A stretch of DNA of 64,000 nucleotides from Kitasatospora sp. MAP5-34 (lineage in GTDB: Bacteria > Actinomycetota > Actinomycetes > Streptomycetales > Streptomycetaceae), in NCBI RefSeq assembly GCF_029894335.1, contig NZ_JARXZC010000002.1, positions 186,001 through 250,000 of the forward strand. Direction: 5' to 3'. A program made the translations under genes and the position numbers. This document shows, piece after piece, positions 41,727-50,530 of this stretch (the stretch's first letter is position 1; every line of letters starts with the position of its first letter). A model generated the notes under the pieces. That model did not search any database. It was not told the DNA's origin and saw only the letters and a program-made list of their open reading frames with translations.

Positions 41727-43205
41727 GTGCAATACGTGGTGGCATCGGTACTTACCCAGGAAGTCCAAGCTTCGCCCGGCCGTCGGCGGAGGCTGCTGAT
41801 CCTGGCGATCTGCTGCCTCAGCCTGTTCATCGTCGGGCTCGACAACACCGTGGTGAACATCGCGCTGCCGTCGATCCAGCGGGATCTCCACGCCCCCGCC
41901 TCCGGGCTGCAGTGGATCATCGACGCCTACACCCTGGTGCTCGCGTCCCTGCTGATGCTCTCGGGCTCGGTCGCCGACCGGCTCGGCCGCAAGCGGGTGT
42001 TCCAGACGGGTCTGCTGCTCTTCGTGCTCGGCTCGCTGCTCTGCAGCCTCGCGCCCAACCTGGAGTTGCTGGTCGCCTTCCGCGCGCTGCAGGCGGTGGG
42101 CGGGTCGATGCTGAACCCGGTCGCGATGTCGATCATCACCAACACCTTCACCGAACCGCGCGAGCGGGCCCAGGCGATCGGCGTCTGGGGCGGCGTGGTC
42201 GGCCTCAGCATGGCGCTCGGTCCGCTGATCGGCGGCTTCCTGGTCGATGTGGCGGGGTGGCCGTCGATCTTCCTGATAAACATCCCGGTCGGCCTGGTCG
42301 CCTGTGCGCTGACGTTCCGCTACGTGCCCGAGTCGCGGGCCCCCAGGCCCCGGCGGCTGGATCCGGTCGGGCAGGTCCTGATCGTGCTGCTGCTCGGCTC
42401 GGGCACCGCCGTCATCATCGAGGGCCCGGGACGCGGGTGGACCTCGCCGGTGATCCTGTTGCTCGGCGCCCTCGCGCTGCTGGCCCTCCTCCTGCTGCCC
42501 TGGTGGGAGCGCCGGATCGCCGAACCCCTCATCGACCTGCGGTTCTTCCGCAGCGTCCCGTTCAGCGGTGCCACCGTCACGGCCGTCTGCGCGTTCTCGG
42601 CGCTCGGCGGATTCCTCTTCCTGAACGCCCTCTACCTGCAGGACGTCCGGCACTACAGCCCGGTCGAGGCCGGGCTCTGGACCCTGCCCATGGCCGCCAT
42701 GACGCTGGTCAGCGCGCCCTTCTCCGGGCGGATCGTCGGCCGCCGCGGGCCACGGCTGCCACTCCTGGTCGCGGGCACGGCGCTGGCGGCGAGCGGGCTC
42801 CTGCTCACCCGGCTCGCGACCGACTCGCCGACGGCACTGCTGCTGCTCGCGTACGCGCTGTTCGGGCTCGGCTTCGGGATGGTGAACGCACCGATCACCA
42901 ACTCCGCCGTCTCCGGCATGCCCAGCGCCCAGGCGGGTGTGGCCGCCGCCGTGGCCTCGACGAGCCGTCAGGTCGGCCAGTCGCTCGGCGTCGCGGTGAT
43001 CGGCACCGTCGTCACCACCGCCATAGTCGGGCCGTTCACCACCGGCTTCGCGGTCGCCAGCCACGTCGGCTGGTGGATCGTGACCGGGCTCGGACTGGTC
43101 ATCCTGCTGCTCGGGCTGGTCACCACCACACCGTGGGCCGCCCGGACGGCCGCCGAGGTCGCCACCCGGCTCGACCCGGAGCGCAGCCGTCGGCCCGTCG
43201 GGTAG
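41727..43205 (+). CDS. DHA2-type MFS transporter (14 helices)
   Basis: A 492-residue exporter of the EmrB/QacA group. Helix 1 carries LDNTVVNIALPSIQRDL, the 2-3 loop GSVADRLGRKR and helix 5 the antiporter motif GVVGLSMALGPLIGGFLVD. Fourteen hydrophobic segments can be traced. The start is uncertain: GTG 41727 heads the frame, but GTG 41736 or 41739 are close alternatives. No C-terminal regulatory domain is present, unlike the pump at 2505. Substrate unknown; multidrug or antibiotic export across the cell membrane is the general role. rnpB follows 71 bases downstream on the same strand. Confidence 0.88.
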   Translation: MQYVVASVLTQEVQASPGRRRRLLILAICCLSLFIVGLDNTVVNIALPSIQRDLHAPASGLQWIIDAYTLVLASLLMLSGSVADRLGRKRVFQTGLLLFVLGSLLCSLAPNLELLVAFRALQAVGGSMLNPVAMSIITNTFTEPRERAQAIGVWGGVVGLSMALGPLIGGFLVDVAGWPSIFLINIPVGLVACALTFRYVPESRAPRPRRLDPVGQVLIVLLLGSGTAVIIEGPGRGWTSPVILLLGALALLALLLLPWWERRIAEPLIDLRFFRSVPFSGATVTAVCAFSALGGFLFLNALYLQDVRHYSPVEAGLWTLPMAAMTLVSAPFSGRIVGRRGPRLPLLVAGTALAASGLLLTRLATDSPTALLLLAYALFGLGFGMVNAPITNSAVSGMPSAQAGVAAAVASTSRQVGQSLGVAVIGTVVTTAIVGPFTTGFAVASHVGWWIVTGLGLVILLLGLVTTTPWAARTAAEVATRLDPERSRRPVG

Positions 43206-43276
43206 CCCGCGCCGTTCGCGGCGGCCGGTACGGGTACGGGGCGGCCCCGCCGAGCGGCTACGATGACCAGTACGGC

Positions 43277-43680
43277 GGACGAGCCGGCCGGGCGGTCGCG
43301 TCGGGTCCCTTCTGGGGCCCGCCGAGGAACGTCCGGGCTCCACAGAGCAGGGTGGTGGGTAACGCCCACCCGGGGTGACCCGCGGGACAGTGCCACAGAG
43401 AACAGACCGCCTGCGGCTCCGGCCGCAGGTAAGGGTGAAACGGTGGTGTAAGAGACCACCAGCGACCGAGGTGACTCGGCCGGCTAGGTAAACCCCACCC
43501 GGAGCAAGGTCAAGATCGGTGCCCTCGGGCACCGTGCGCGGATGATCGAGGGCTGCTCGCCCGAGTCCGCGGGTAGACCGCACGAGGCTGTCGGCAACGG
43601 CAGCCCTAGATGGATGGCCGCCTCCCCGAAGGCCGCAAGGCCGAGGGAGACAGAACCCGGCGTATAAGGCCGACTCGTCC
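43277..43680 (+). ncRNA. rnpB: RNase P RNA, bacterial class A
   Basis: The ribozyme subunit of RNase P. Conserved cores are all present: GAGGAACGTCCGGGCTCCAC near 43322, CAGTGCCACAGAGAACAGAC near 43386, GGTAAGGGTGAAACGGTGGT near 43428 and GTAAGAGACCACCAGC after it, AGATGGATGGCCGCC near 43607 and GACAGAACCCGGCGTATAAG near 43649. The ends pair as P1 (GGACGAG at 43277 with CTCGTCC at 43674-43680), setting the boundaries to within a few bases. Reading frames across it are not genes. Confidence 0.96.
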
Positions 43681-43690
43681 GTCGTACTGG

Positions 43691-43728
43691 GCCCGACCTG
43701 CGGAAACGCTGGTCGGGCCTTCCTTTTG
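43691..43728 (+). terminator. Terminator of rnpB
   Basis: GCCCGACC (43691-43698) pairs with GGTCGGGC (43711-43718) and is followed by the T-rich CTTCCTTTTGG, one of few U-tract terminators in the window. Confidence 0.9.
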
Positions 43729-43862
43729 GAGCGACGGCCTGGGTGCCGGCGCCGGTCGCTGCCGGGCGACCGGTGGCCTGATCATCGGACAACTGTCACT
43801 TACCGTTGACTGCCGACTACGATTCTCACCGTCAGCACCGGTGCAGAGGACGGAGTTTCGGC

Positions 43863-44303
43863 ATGCCCGACAGTCAGCTCCCGAGGCGTTACGCCATGGT
43901 CGGCGTCGACGGGTCGCTCGCCTTCACGACCGGCACCTGGCGGGAGATGCGGGCCGCCGTGGCCGAGGGGCTCGGGGCCGAGGGGGAGAGCGGTGCCGAG
44001 ATGATCTCGCAGTACAGCCCGCTGAACGTGTACTACTTCGCGCCGTACGACCGCGCGGACGAAGGCCGCATGAACAAGGTGGCCAACGGCGTGTACTTCG
44101 AACTCAGTGATCCGAAGCGCTACGAGCTCCCGGCGGGTGACGAGGCCGACGACCTGCCGGAGCCGACCGGGCGGGTCATCAAGATGCACGGCCCGGTCGC
44201 CTTCTACTCCACGCGGGGTGACCTCGACGAGGACGAGATCGAGGCGATCCGCGAAGCGCACAAGGCCGTCTTCGGCCGCCTCGGCCGGCGAGGGTGGATC
44301 TAG
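43863..44303 (+). CDS. Conserved hypothetical protein
   Basis: A 146-residue acidic, soluble protein with no signal peptide or membrane helix. The opening PDSQLPRRYAMVGVDGSLAF looks like a strand-loop start of a small alpha/beta domain; later parts include MISQYSPLNVYYFAPYDRAD and the acidic helix DLDEDEIEAIREAHKAVFGR. No family is recognised. ATG 43863 has GGAG at 43850-43853; the frame extends to 43806 without a ribosome site. Its stop is 37 bases from the convergent Cys-rich gene, with no strong hairpin between. Confidence 0.65.
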   Translation: MPDSQLPRRYAMVGVDGSLAFTTGTWREMRAAVAEGLGAEGESGAEMISQYSPLNVYYFAPYDRADEGRMNKVANGVYFELSDPKRYELPAGDEADDLPEPTGRVIKMHGPVAFYSTRGDLDEDEIEAIREAHKAVFGRLGRRGWI

Positions 44304-44339
44304 ACCGTCCGGGACGGGTGGTCGCTGCGCCTCGGCGGT

Positions 44340-44579
44340 TCAGAAAAGGACGATCAGCTCCGACTCCTCCTGTGGGAGGGGGAGTTGGAAGTCGAGTGCG
44401 TCAAGTTCGACCGGGCGGAGGCTTGCGGAGCAGGACACCAACTCCTCGCGGCGGGTGCCGTCATGGGGTGCGTCATGTCGGCTCAGTCGCCACTGGCCGG
44501 GGCCGCCGCCGGGGAGGGCGGCGATGTTTCGCTTGCAGGTACCGCATGTAGTCCTGGGCATCTTCACGGTGTCCAGCAT
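44340..44579 (-). CDS. Small zinc-finger-like protein
   Basis: A protein of 73-79 residues, of unknown function. It has CGTCKRNIAALPGGGPGQWR (a CxxC knuckle and basic loop) followed by RLSRHDAPHD and LVSCSASLRP, so two Cys pairs/His that could bind zinc, as in small actinomycete proteins often found in mobile elements. The tail is acidic and hydrophobic (LPLPQEESELIVLF). ATG 44579 or ATG 44561 may be the start; neither has a strong ribosome site. It is downstream of another short Cys-containing gene on the same strand. Confidence 0.5.
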   Translation of the reverse strand: MLDTVKMPRTTCGTCKRNIAALPGGGPGQWRLSRHDAPHDGTRREELVSCSASLRPVELDALDFQLPLPQEESELIVLF

Positions 44580-44691
44580 GAGGCCCGGGGCTGACAGTCG
44601 CGGCCGGATCGGGTGGTCCGGAGCGGGCCGGGTCGGTGCCTTGCTCTTCCGGGGGTGGAGGGGGCAAGGCACCGGGATGCCGTCCGCTGGT

Positions 44692-44838
44692 TCAGTTGGG
44701 TCGGAGCCACTGGCCCCAGTGCGTCGGGATGTCCAGGTCACGGCAGCAGGGGCGGGTGCAGTCCTGCTGGTCGTCCTCCGGGTCGATCACGAAGGTGTCG
44801 GTGCCGGCGATTGTTCTGGGGATCTTGTCGCGGTCCAT
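44692..44838 (-). CDS. 48-residue Cys-containing peptide
   Basis: A short gene with an excellent ribosome site: GGAGGGAAAACG directly before ATG 44838. The product begins MDRDKIPRTIAGTDTFVIDP, continues with an acidic stretch (EDDQQD) and CTRPCC (Cys 27, 31, 32), and ends in DIPTHWGQWLRPN. No family is recognised. The Cys cluster could bind a metal or iron-sulfur unit, or suit regulatory peptides such as Wbl-like miniature proteins, but none of these is shown. Upstream, 44839-44996 has promoter-like sequence and no gene. Confidence 0.6.
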   Translation of the reverse strand: MDRDKIPRTIAGTDTFVIDPEDDQQDCTRPCCRDLDIPTHWGQWLRPN

Positions 44839-44996
44839 CGTTTTCCCTCCGAGTTGGCAGGGACTGACACTACCTTGGGTGACTGGTCGTGTACACGGCG
44901 GATTTGTGAAGGTCGAATGGAGACGCCTCGGTGCCGTTGATGCTCCTGTCCTGGCCCGAGCACGCCGCAGAGCCGGTCGGGGCCGGTCGGGGCTGG

Positions 44997-45395
44997 TCAG
45001 GGTCGGTCGGCCGCCAGTGCCTGAAGTGCCGCCACCGCGCGCTCCGCGTCGTCGGCCGCGACGAAGAGGTGGTCGTGGTGGAAACCGGCCACCACGTTGC
45101 AGCTGATGCCGATCTCGGCGAGGCAGGTGGCTACGGCTGCGGTCAGGCCGACGGCTTCCAGGGCCGAGTGGATCTCGAGGGTGATCCAGGCGGCCACGTA
45201 CTCGTACCGCAGGCCGAGGGAGTCGGCCTCCTCCTGCGCGACCACCACGGTCGGGCCCTCCGCCTCGGTGACCGTCACCACCGGGCGCAGCCCGGCCGGG
45301 ATCCTGGCGGGGAGGGTGCAGTACACGTACCGCCCGGGATTGAGGACGGGGTGCATTTCGCTGAGCAGCTTCTGGAGGTCTCGTTCGCCGGCCAT
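44997..45395 (-). CDS. ACT domain-containing protein
   Basis: A 132-residue protein of the ACT_7/DUF2241 type. Two ferredoxin-like halves are seen: GRYVYCTLPARIPAGLRPVV ... PTVVVAQEEADSLGLRYEYV and ITLEIHSALEAVGLTAAVAT with the second strand IGISCNVVAGFHHDHLFVA. ACT domains bind small ligands such as amino acids. ATG 45395 is taken as the start; GTG 45404 is three codons earlier. No enzyme domain is attached, so it probably acts as a stand-alone sensor. The 186-base gap to the MFS gene has no clear element. Confidence 0.85.
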   Translation of the reverse strand: MAGERDLQKLLSEMHPVLNPGRYVYCTLPARIPAGLRPVVTVTEAEGPTVVVAQEEADSLGLRYEYVAAWITLEIHSALEAVGLTAAVATCLAEIGISCNVVAGFHHDHLFVAADDAERAVAALQALAADRP

Positions 45396-45581
45396 GGCGG
45401 TCACGTTAGCCCGCGCGGCGCGCGAGCCGTGGGCCGACGCGCTGTCCGTTCGCGTCGAAGGCCGACCGTTCGCGCCGGGGATCGACCGCGCAGGTCAGCG
45501 GTCTGACAGGGAATCAGGAGAGACCAGTGGGCGTCTCCGGCTCGGGGCTTCGGGCGGGCGGCGGTCTCATCGGGCGCGCCG

Positions 45582-47198
45582 CTAAGTGTCTGTCGTGCGC
45601 GGCTGGCTCGTCGGGATCCGCTGGGTGAAGAACAGCGCGAGGAGAGCGGTGAGGGCGAGGATGGCCAGCGCGGCGCGCAGGCCGTCGAGTCTGGCTGCGG
45701 CGTTCGCGTCCAGTGCGGCCTGGGACACCTGGGGGCTCGCGCCCGCGTTGTTGAGGGCGGTCTTGAGCTGGGCGTCCGACAAGAAGGGCGCGCCGCCTTG
45801 GAGTTGGACGGTCGCTTGGCTCTTGACCTGGGTCGGGATTGCCAGATTCTGCGTGATGGCGGTCAGGAACGACGTCGTCAGCGTGGCGATCAGGATCGAT
45901 CCGGCCAGTGCGGTACCGATCGAGGCGCCGAGGTTGGTGACGGCGTTCTGGATGCCGCCGACCTCCGCGCTCTTCTCGTCCGGGACGGCGGACACGGTGA
46001 CCGCCCCGAGCTGGGACGCCAGCGCGCCCATGCCCAGCCCGATCAGCAGCAGCGGGATGGTGACGATCGACGCGTCCGCGCCTGCGTCGAGCGCACCCAG
46101 CAGGACCAGCGCACCCGCCAGCAGGAAGAGGATCCCGAGCCGCACCACCCGCCTCGGCGAGACGTCCGGGACGAGGCGCGGAATCAGGATCGCGGCGGCC
46201 AGCAGTGTCAGCGACAGCGGCAGAATGCGGGTGCCGGTCGCGAGTGCGGACAGACCGAGTGCGACCGACAGGTACAGCGGTACGACGAAGAACACGCCCA
46301 TCTGCACCAGGTACTGGAAGAAGAACATCGTCAGGCCGCCGGTGAGCTGCCGGTTCCGCAACAGTCCCGGGTCCACCAGTGGCTCCCGGTGCTGCTCCAC
46401 GAGGCGGGCCTCCCAGCGCAGGAAGAGCCAGATCAGGAGCAGGCCCGCCAGCATCAGCCACACCACCAGCGAGATGCCGAGCCAGGCGGGTGCGTCGGGC
46501 TTCGGCCGGAACCAGCCCCAGGTGTCCGAACGCAGTACGCCGAAGACGAAGATTCCGAGCCCGAGGGCGGAGAGCACCGCACCCAGCAGGTCGAGGTGCG
46601 CGCGTCGGTCGGTCGGGGCGTCCGCGATGCGGCGGGCGAGGACCAGGATGCCCAGGACGATCGCGACCTCGCCGGCGAAGACCCAGCGCCAGGAGAAGTA
46701 CGTGGTGGCGACGCCTCCGATGATCGGGCCGACCGCGATCGCAGCGGCCCCTGCGGCAGCGACCAGTCCGTAGGCGGCGGGTCGGCGTTCCACCGTGAAG
46801 TTACCGGCGACCAGCGCCACGATGGCGGGCAGGATGAGCGCCGCGCCGACCCCTTCGAGGAACGACCAACCGAGCAGCAGCATGGGCAGGTTCGGGGCGA
46901 GCGCCGTCGTCAGCGAACCGCAGCCGTAGATGCCGCAGCCGGTCACGAACGCGCGCTTGCGGCCGATGAGCGCGCCGATTTTGCCGCCGGGGATCATGAG
47001 CATCGCCATCACGAGTGTGTAGGCCGTGATCGCGCCCTGGATCCCGCTCACTGTCGTGCCCACGTCGTGGGCCACCGTCGCGATCGAGACGTTCATGACC
47101 GAGCTGTCGAGCGCCATCAGGAACTGTCCGGCGGCGAGTGTCATCAGGACCGGTCCCGCCGCTGCCGGTCTCTTGGGAGTGCCTGTCCTGGATGCCAT
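45582..47198 (-). CDS. DHA2-type MFS transporter (14 helices)
   Basis: A 538-residue exporter. Helix 1 is AGQFLMALDSSVMNVSIATV, the 2-3 loop GGKIGALIGRKR, and helix 5 carries AAGAAAIAVGPIIGGVATTY. A 70-residue extracytoplasmic loop precedes the last helix (QNLAIPTQVKSQATVQLQGG and on), a feature of some QacA-like pumps. ATG 47198 was chosen over the longer frame to 47246. It lies just downstream of a decayed AraC regulator that probably once controlled it. Substrate unknown. Confidence 0.88.
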   Translation of the reverse strand: MASRTGTPKRPAAAGPVLMTLAAGQFLMALDSSVMNVSIATVAHDVGTTVSGIQGAITAYTLVMAMLMIPGGKIGALIGRKRAFVTGCGIYGCGSLTTALAPNLPMLLLGWSFLEGVGAALILPAIVALVAGNFTVERRPAAYGLVAAAGAAAIAVGPIIGGVATTYFSWRWVFAGEVAIVLGILVLARRIADAPTDRRAHLDLLGAVLSALGLGIFVFGVLRSDTWGWFRPKPDAPAWLGISLVVWLMLAGLLLIWLFLRWEARLVEQHREPLVDPGLLRNRQLTGGLTMFFFQYLVQMGVFFVVPLYLSVALGLSALATGTRILPLSLTLLAAAILIPRLVPDVSPRRVVRLGILFLLAGALVLLGALDAGADASIVTIPLLLIGLGMGALASQLGAVTVSAVPDEKSAEVGGIQNAVTNLGASIGTALAGSILIATLTTSFLTAITQNLAIPTQVKSQATVQLQGGAPFLSDAQLKTALNNAGASPQVSQAALDANAAARLDGLRAALAILALTALLALFFTQRIPTSQPRTTDT

Positions 47199-47288
47199 GG
47201 GCGCATCGTCCCAGCCGCCCCGGAGAGCCGATCCGCGACGCGCCACGGATGTCAGCCAGTTGCGGGGCCTTCTGGTCGCTGAGCGCGC

Positions 47289-47884
47289 TCAGCGCTGAGC
47301 GCGGCGGAAGCCGCCCGGGGTGCGGCCGGTCTCGCGGGCGAAGAACTTGCCGAAGTTGGTGGCCTCGGTGAAGCCGAGCGCGCGGCCGATCGCGGCCACG
47401 GGCAGGTCGGTGTGGGCAAGCAGCCGCTGCGCCTGCAGGGCGACGCGGGCGTCGGCGAGCTGCTTGGCGCTGCGGCCGGTAGCGGCCAGGCACGCGCGGG
47501 TCAGGGTTCGGGGGGAGTAGCCGAGCCGCGCGGCGTAGTCCTCGATGGCGCGGGTGGTGGCGAAGGAGCGTTCCAGCTCGCGTCGGAAGGCGAGGTGGAC
47601 CTGGGCGCCGGGCGTGGCGGGGGCGGGGGCGGCCGGCCGGGTCCGGGAGGCGCGCCACGCGGATCAGCAGCGCACCGAGGAGTTGGCGCAGCAACGCTCC
47701 GGTCAGCTCGACGTCGGTGTCGGCGGGTCGTGTCGGGTCAGGGGTCCGCTCGTCCCGCAGCGCCCGGTATTCCGCGTCCAGCTCCGTCACGGCGCGGTCG
47801 AAAGCGCCGAACTCGTCGGGCGGCAGGTGCCATGCGACCGGGCCGAACCCGTCGAGCACCGCGCGCGTCGCGGGCAGGGGGACG
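47289..47884 (-). pseudogene. Remnant of an AraC-family regulator (5' truncated and frameshifted)
   Basis: The C-terminal AraC/XylS DNA-binding domain is intact in one frame: LERSFATTRAIEDYAARLGY, then SPRTLTRACLAATGRSAKQL and IGRALGFTEATNFGKFFARE before TPGGFRRAQR. The upstream part (VPLPATRAVLDGFGPVAWHL ... LLRQLLGALLIRVARLPDP) is in another frame, and the two join if one base is removed from a G5 run at 47619-47629 (plus strand). The N-terminal ligand-binding cupin is missing because the frame meets a stop at 47885, where the next gene ends. So both truncation and frameshift are seen; a sequencing error in the G run could explain only the second. It lies ahead of an MFS pump gene. Confidence 0.8.
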
Positions 47885-47886
47885 GG

Positions 47887-48108
47887 TCAGTCGGAGAGGG
47901 CCTGGTCGTACTCGTACCGCCAGCGCGAGCGGCCCTTGGCGTCGTACTCCTTGGCCCGGCGGTAGATCAGTGTGGTGCTGGGCACGTCGCCGTGGGCGGG
48001 GACCGGCACCCGGTAGATCTTCGGCACGCTGTTGAACGGGCTCAGCATGATGGGCAGTACCTTGCCGTCCAGCGGGCCGCCGATGAATTCCGTCTCTGCG
48101 CTTCTCAC
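47887..48108 (-). CDS. Small conserved hypothetical protein
   Basis: A 73-residue soluble protein, RSAETEFIGGPLDGKVLPIM at the start and a C-terminal WRYEYDQALSD. The GGPLDGK motif followed by a strand (VPKIYRVPVP) and an aromatic C-terminus recurs in small actinomycete and phage proteins of unknown function. GTG 48108 is favoured; the frame is open to 48189. Its stop abuts the truncated AraC fragment, marking a likely rearrangement joint at about 47885. Confidence 0.6.
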   Translation of the reverse strand: MRSAETEFIGGPLDGKVLPIMLSPFNSVPKIYRVPVPAHGDVPSTTLIYRRAKEYDAKGRSRWRYEYDQALSD

Positions 48109-48506
48109 CGGCCCAGCGTAAACCTCTGCGGCGATGGCGAACCGGCGAGGTGAGCGGGGTGTGTGAAGGCGGTGTGACCGGCGCAGCACCGCCCCCGGTC
48201 AAGAGGACCCCGTCCGCACCCTTATCCTGCTCTGTACGCCCCCGGGGTTCTCCCGGGCAAGCGGGCCCCGTACGGGCCGGTTGGGCGCGCATCGGTGCGC
48301 CCGCCCGCCGAGCTTCAACTCTCGTACTCCGTAACGTGACCCCGGGCGTCGGCCGTCCGGCGACCCCGGCTCCGGCCCGTGGCGGACGCGTCGGACCGAG
48401 TCGGACCCGGGAAGCAACGGGCCGGCCAGGACGTTGCGTCGGATGTTGCGTCGGTTGCTGTGCCGTACCGGGCACGGTAGGTCACAGCAGGTGCGGAAGG
48501 GGCCCG
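48109..48506. other. Intergenic region of 398 bases without a gene
   Basis: Between the small hypothetical gene (minus) and the Prim-Pol gene (plus). It contains GC-rich inverted repeats (GGGCGC ... GCGCCC near 48285-48306 and CCCCCGGGG-type stretches near 48240-48260) and a possible -10 TTATCC near 48220. Nothing more can be assigned. Confidence 0.6.
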
Positions 48507-49208
48507 ATGGAAGCCAGCAGTAGGTGGACGACCTGGTGGCAGCGGCGTGACCGGCGGCGGGTCGGACCCGCGACCGGTGCGGACGCGGCCGTCCGGCTGG
48601 ATCTGCTGCTCGGCGCGGTGAGGGCGGGCTTCCCCGTGGCGCCCGCCGCGCACCCGGCCGGTCACCGATGTTCCTGCGACCGGGTCGGCTGTCCGGCCCC
48701 CGCCCAGCATCCGGTCTCCTTCGCCTGGCAGTCCCAGGCGACGACCGACCCCGAGCAGCTGGCCCACTGGCTCTCGCGGGACTCGCAGGCGAACTTCGTC
48801 ACCGCCACCGGCCGGGCCCACGACGTCCTCGACGTGCCCGCCGAGGCCGGACGCCTGGCACTGGAGCGGCTCGACCTGCTCGGCGTGGGCGGCCCGGTCG
48901 CGGCCGTCGGCGAGGAGCGCTACCTCTTCTTCACGGCCACCAAGGGCACCCCCGCCGACGAGGACGAGTGGTGGCCGAGCGTGCTGGACAGCACCCCGGA
49001 CACCATGTCCGAGCACCCCGGCCTGCGTTGGCACTGCCGTGGCTCGTACACCCTGGTGCCGCCGGCCGCGTTGCCGGACGGCTCCGAGGTGCGGTGGCTG
49101 CGCGGGCCCGAGCAGCCGTTGCCCGACGCGTTGCGTGTGCTGGATGTCCTGACGGACGCGTGCACCGAGACCGGCGCGGTCGCTGAGGAGCAGTGGCTCA
49201 TCGGGTAG
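48507..49208 (+). CDS. Bifunctional primase/polymerase (Prim-Pol) N-terminal-like protein
   Basis: A 233-residue protein matching the Prim-Pol domain of phage/plasmid replication proteins without their helicase part. Visible are RAGFPVAPAAHPAGHRCSCD near 36-55 with a Cys pair, CPAPAQHPVSFAWQSQATTD (the PxxxxW substrate segment), then VTATGRAHDVLDVPAEAG (the D-x-D/E-x-D site is reduced to DVLDVP), LERLDLLG and LRWHCRGSYTLVPP. In Streptomyces such stand-alone copies are chromosomal and of unknown role. ATG 48507 has GGAAGGGG. The partially altered acidic site suggests it may not polymerise. Convergent with map. Confidence 0.8.
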   Translation: MEASSRWTTWWQRRDRRRVGPATGADAAVRLDLLLGAVRAGFPVAPAAHPAGHRCSCDRVGCPAPAQHPVSFAWQSQATTDPEQLAHWLSRDSQANFVTATGRAHDVLDVPAEAGRLALERLDLLGVGGPVAAVGEERYLFFTATKGTPADEDEWWPSVLDSTPDTMSEHPGLRWHCRGSYTLVPPAALPDGSEVRWLRGPEQPLPDALRVLDVLTDACTETGAVAEEQWLIG

Positions 49209-49238
49209 GGCTTCGCCGACAGGTACCCGGATTTCTGG

Positions 49239-49323
49239 AACAGGGGCGTGGGGAGCTGAGCTTGATCGGAAGGTGACGGTCTGTTGCCTTCCGGGTTTCG
49301 CGCAGTTCCCCGCGCCCCTTGTG
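49239..49323. terminator. Bidirectional stem-loop, GGGGCGCGG family
   Basis: ACAGGGGCGTGGGGA near 49239 pairs with TTCCCCGCGCCCCTTGT near 49306-49322, with a nested GGAAGG / CCTTCC stem, between convergent Prim-Pol and map genes. Confidence 0.8.
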
Positions 49324-49333
49324 GTTGCCCCGA

Positions 49334-50179
49334 TCAGGGAAGCGTGAGGACCTCCGCGCCGTCGGCCGTGACGACGAGGGTGTGCTCGAACTGGGCGGTG
49401 CGCTTGCGGTCCTTGGTGACGACCGTCCAGCCGTCCGCCCAGATCTCGTAGTCGTACGTGCCGAGGGTGAGCATCGGCTCGATGGTGAAGGTCATCCCGG
49501 GCTTGATCACTTCGGTGGCCCGGTCGCTGTCGTAGTGCGGGATGATCAGACCGGAGTGGAACGACGTGTTGATCCCGTGCCCGGTGAAGTCGCGGACCAC
49601 GCCGTAGTCGAAGCGCTTGGCGTACGACTCGATGACCCGGCCGATCACGTTGATCTGCCGACCCGGCTTGACCGCCTTGATCGCCCGGTTGAGTGACTCG
49701 CGCGTCCGCTCGACCAGCAGCCGGGACTCCTCGTCCACGTCGCCGCACAGGTAGGTCGCGTTCAGGTCGCCGTGCACGCCGTGGATGAAGGCGGTCGCGT
49801 CGATGTTGACGATGTCGCCGTCCTGAAGGACCGTCGAGTCCGGGATGCCGTGGCAGATCACCTCGTTGACGGAGGTGCAGATCGACTTGGGGAAGCCCCG
49901 GTAGCCGAGGTCCGACGGGTACGCGCCGTGGTCGCACATGTACTCGTGGGCGACCACGTCGAGTTCGTCGGTGGTGACCCCCGGTGCGATCAGCTTCGCG
50001 GCCTCCGCCATCGCCTGCGCGGCGATCCGGCTGGCGATCCGCATCTTCTCGATCGTCTCGGTGGTCTGCACCTCGGGCCCGGTGTACGGGGTCGGCGCGG
50101 GCCTGCCGACGTACTCCGGGCGTGCGATGTGCGCGGGGACCTTGCGGATGGGGGACTGGATGCCGGGTACGAGAGCCAT
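49334..50179 (-). CDS. map: Methionine aminopeptidase type I
   Basis: A 281-residue cytosolic enzyme that removes the initiator Met. Metal ligands are the two Asp in [20 protein letters not shown] near 129-148, His in [11 protein letters not shown], Glu in FTIEPM near 240 and Glu in FEHTLVV near 268. The N-terminal 40 residues include the [19 protein letters not shown] segment typical of actinobacterial MapA-like proteins with an SH3-binding-like extension. ATG 50179 was chosen; the frame continues to 50290 through the intergenic region. It is divergent from the small protein at 50284. Confidence 0.95.
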   Translation of the reverse strand: MALVPGIQSPIRKVPAHIARPEYVGRPAPTPYTGPEVQTTETIEKMRIASRIAAQAMAEAAKLIAPGVTTDELDVVAHEYMCDHGAYPSDLGYRGFPKSICTSVNEVICHGIPDSTVLQDGDIVNIDATAFIHGVHGDLNATYLCGDVDEESRLLVERTRESLNRAIKAVKPGRQINVIGRVIESYAKRFDYGVVRDFTGHGINTSFHSGLIIPHYDSDRATEVIKPGMTFTIEPMLTLGTYDYEIWADGWTVVTKDRKRTAQFEHTLVVTADGAEVLTLP

Positions 50180-50283
50180 GACGGCGAGTCTATCGGCCGG
50201 GTGCCACGGGCCCGGCTGTGTGTGCGAGAGGGTCGGCGGGAATGATCCTCGACGAAGCAACCGGACGAACAGGAGACTCAGCC

Positions 50284-50502
50284 ATGCCACTGGGATTCGG
50301 CCGCAAGCCCACCGGACAGCCGGGCGAGTGGTTCTACTGCATCAAGCACGGCAAGGTCGAGGAGGGCCCGGAGTGCCCGGCCAAGGACCGCCTCGGCCCG
50401 TACGCCACCCGGGAGGAGGCCGGCCACGCGCTGGAGATCGCCGCCGAGCGCAACCGGGAGTGGAAGAAGCAGGACGAGGCGGCCGACCAGCAGGAGGACT
50501 GA
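50284..50502 (+). CDS. Small conserved hypothetical protein
   Basis: A 72-residue basic/acidic soluble protein beginning [20 protein letters not shown], with [20 protein letters not shown] and a C-terminal helix [20 protein letters not shown]. It is widespread in Streptomyces by recollection but unnamed; the middle ([14 protein letters not shown]) resembles a SPOR-like or actinobacterial helper fold, not proven. ATG 50284 has AGGAG. It diverges from map. Confidence 0.7.
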   Translation: MPLGFGRKPTGQPGEWFYCIKHGKVEEGPECPAKDRLGPYATREEAGHALEIAAERNREWKKQDEAADQQED

Positions 50503-50530
50503 CCTGGAGTCAGCCCAGGGCTCCGAGGCC

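Noticed and set aside
43277..43680. Open frames inside 43277-43680
   Set aside because: The segment is RNase P RNA with all conserved cores.
44340..44838. Mobile element or prophage remnant
   Set aside because: No integrase, transposase, attachment repeats or tRNA in the neighbourhood.
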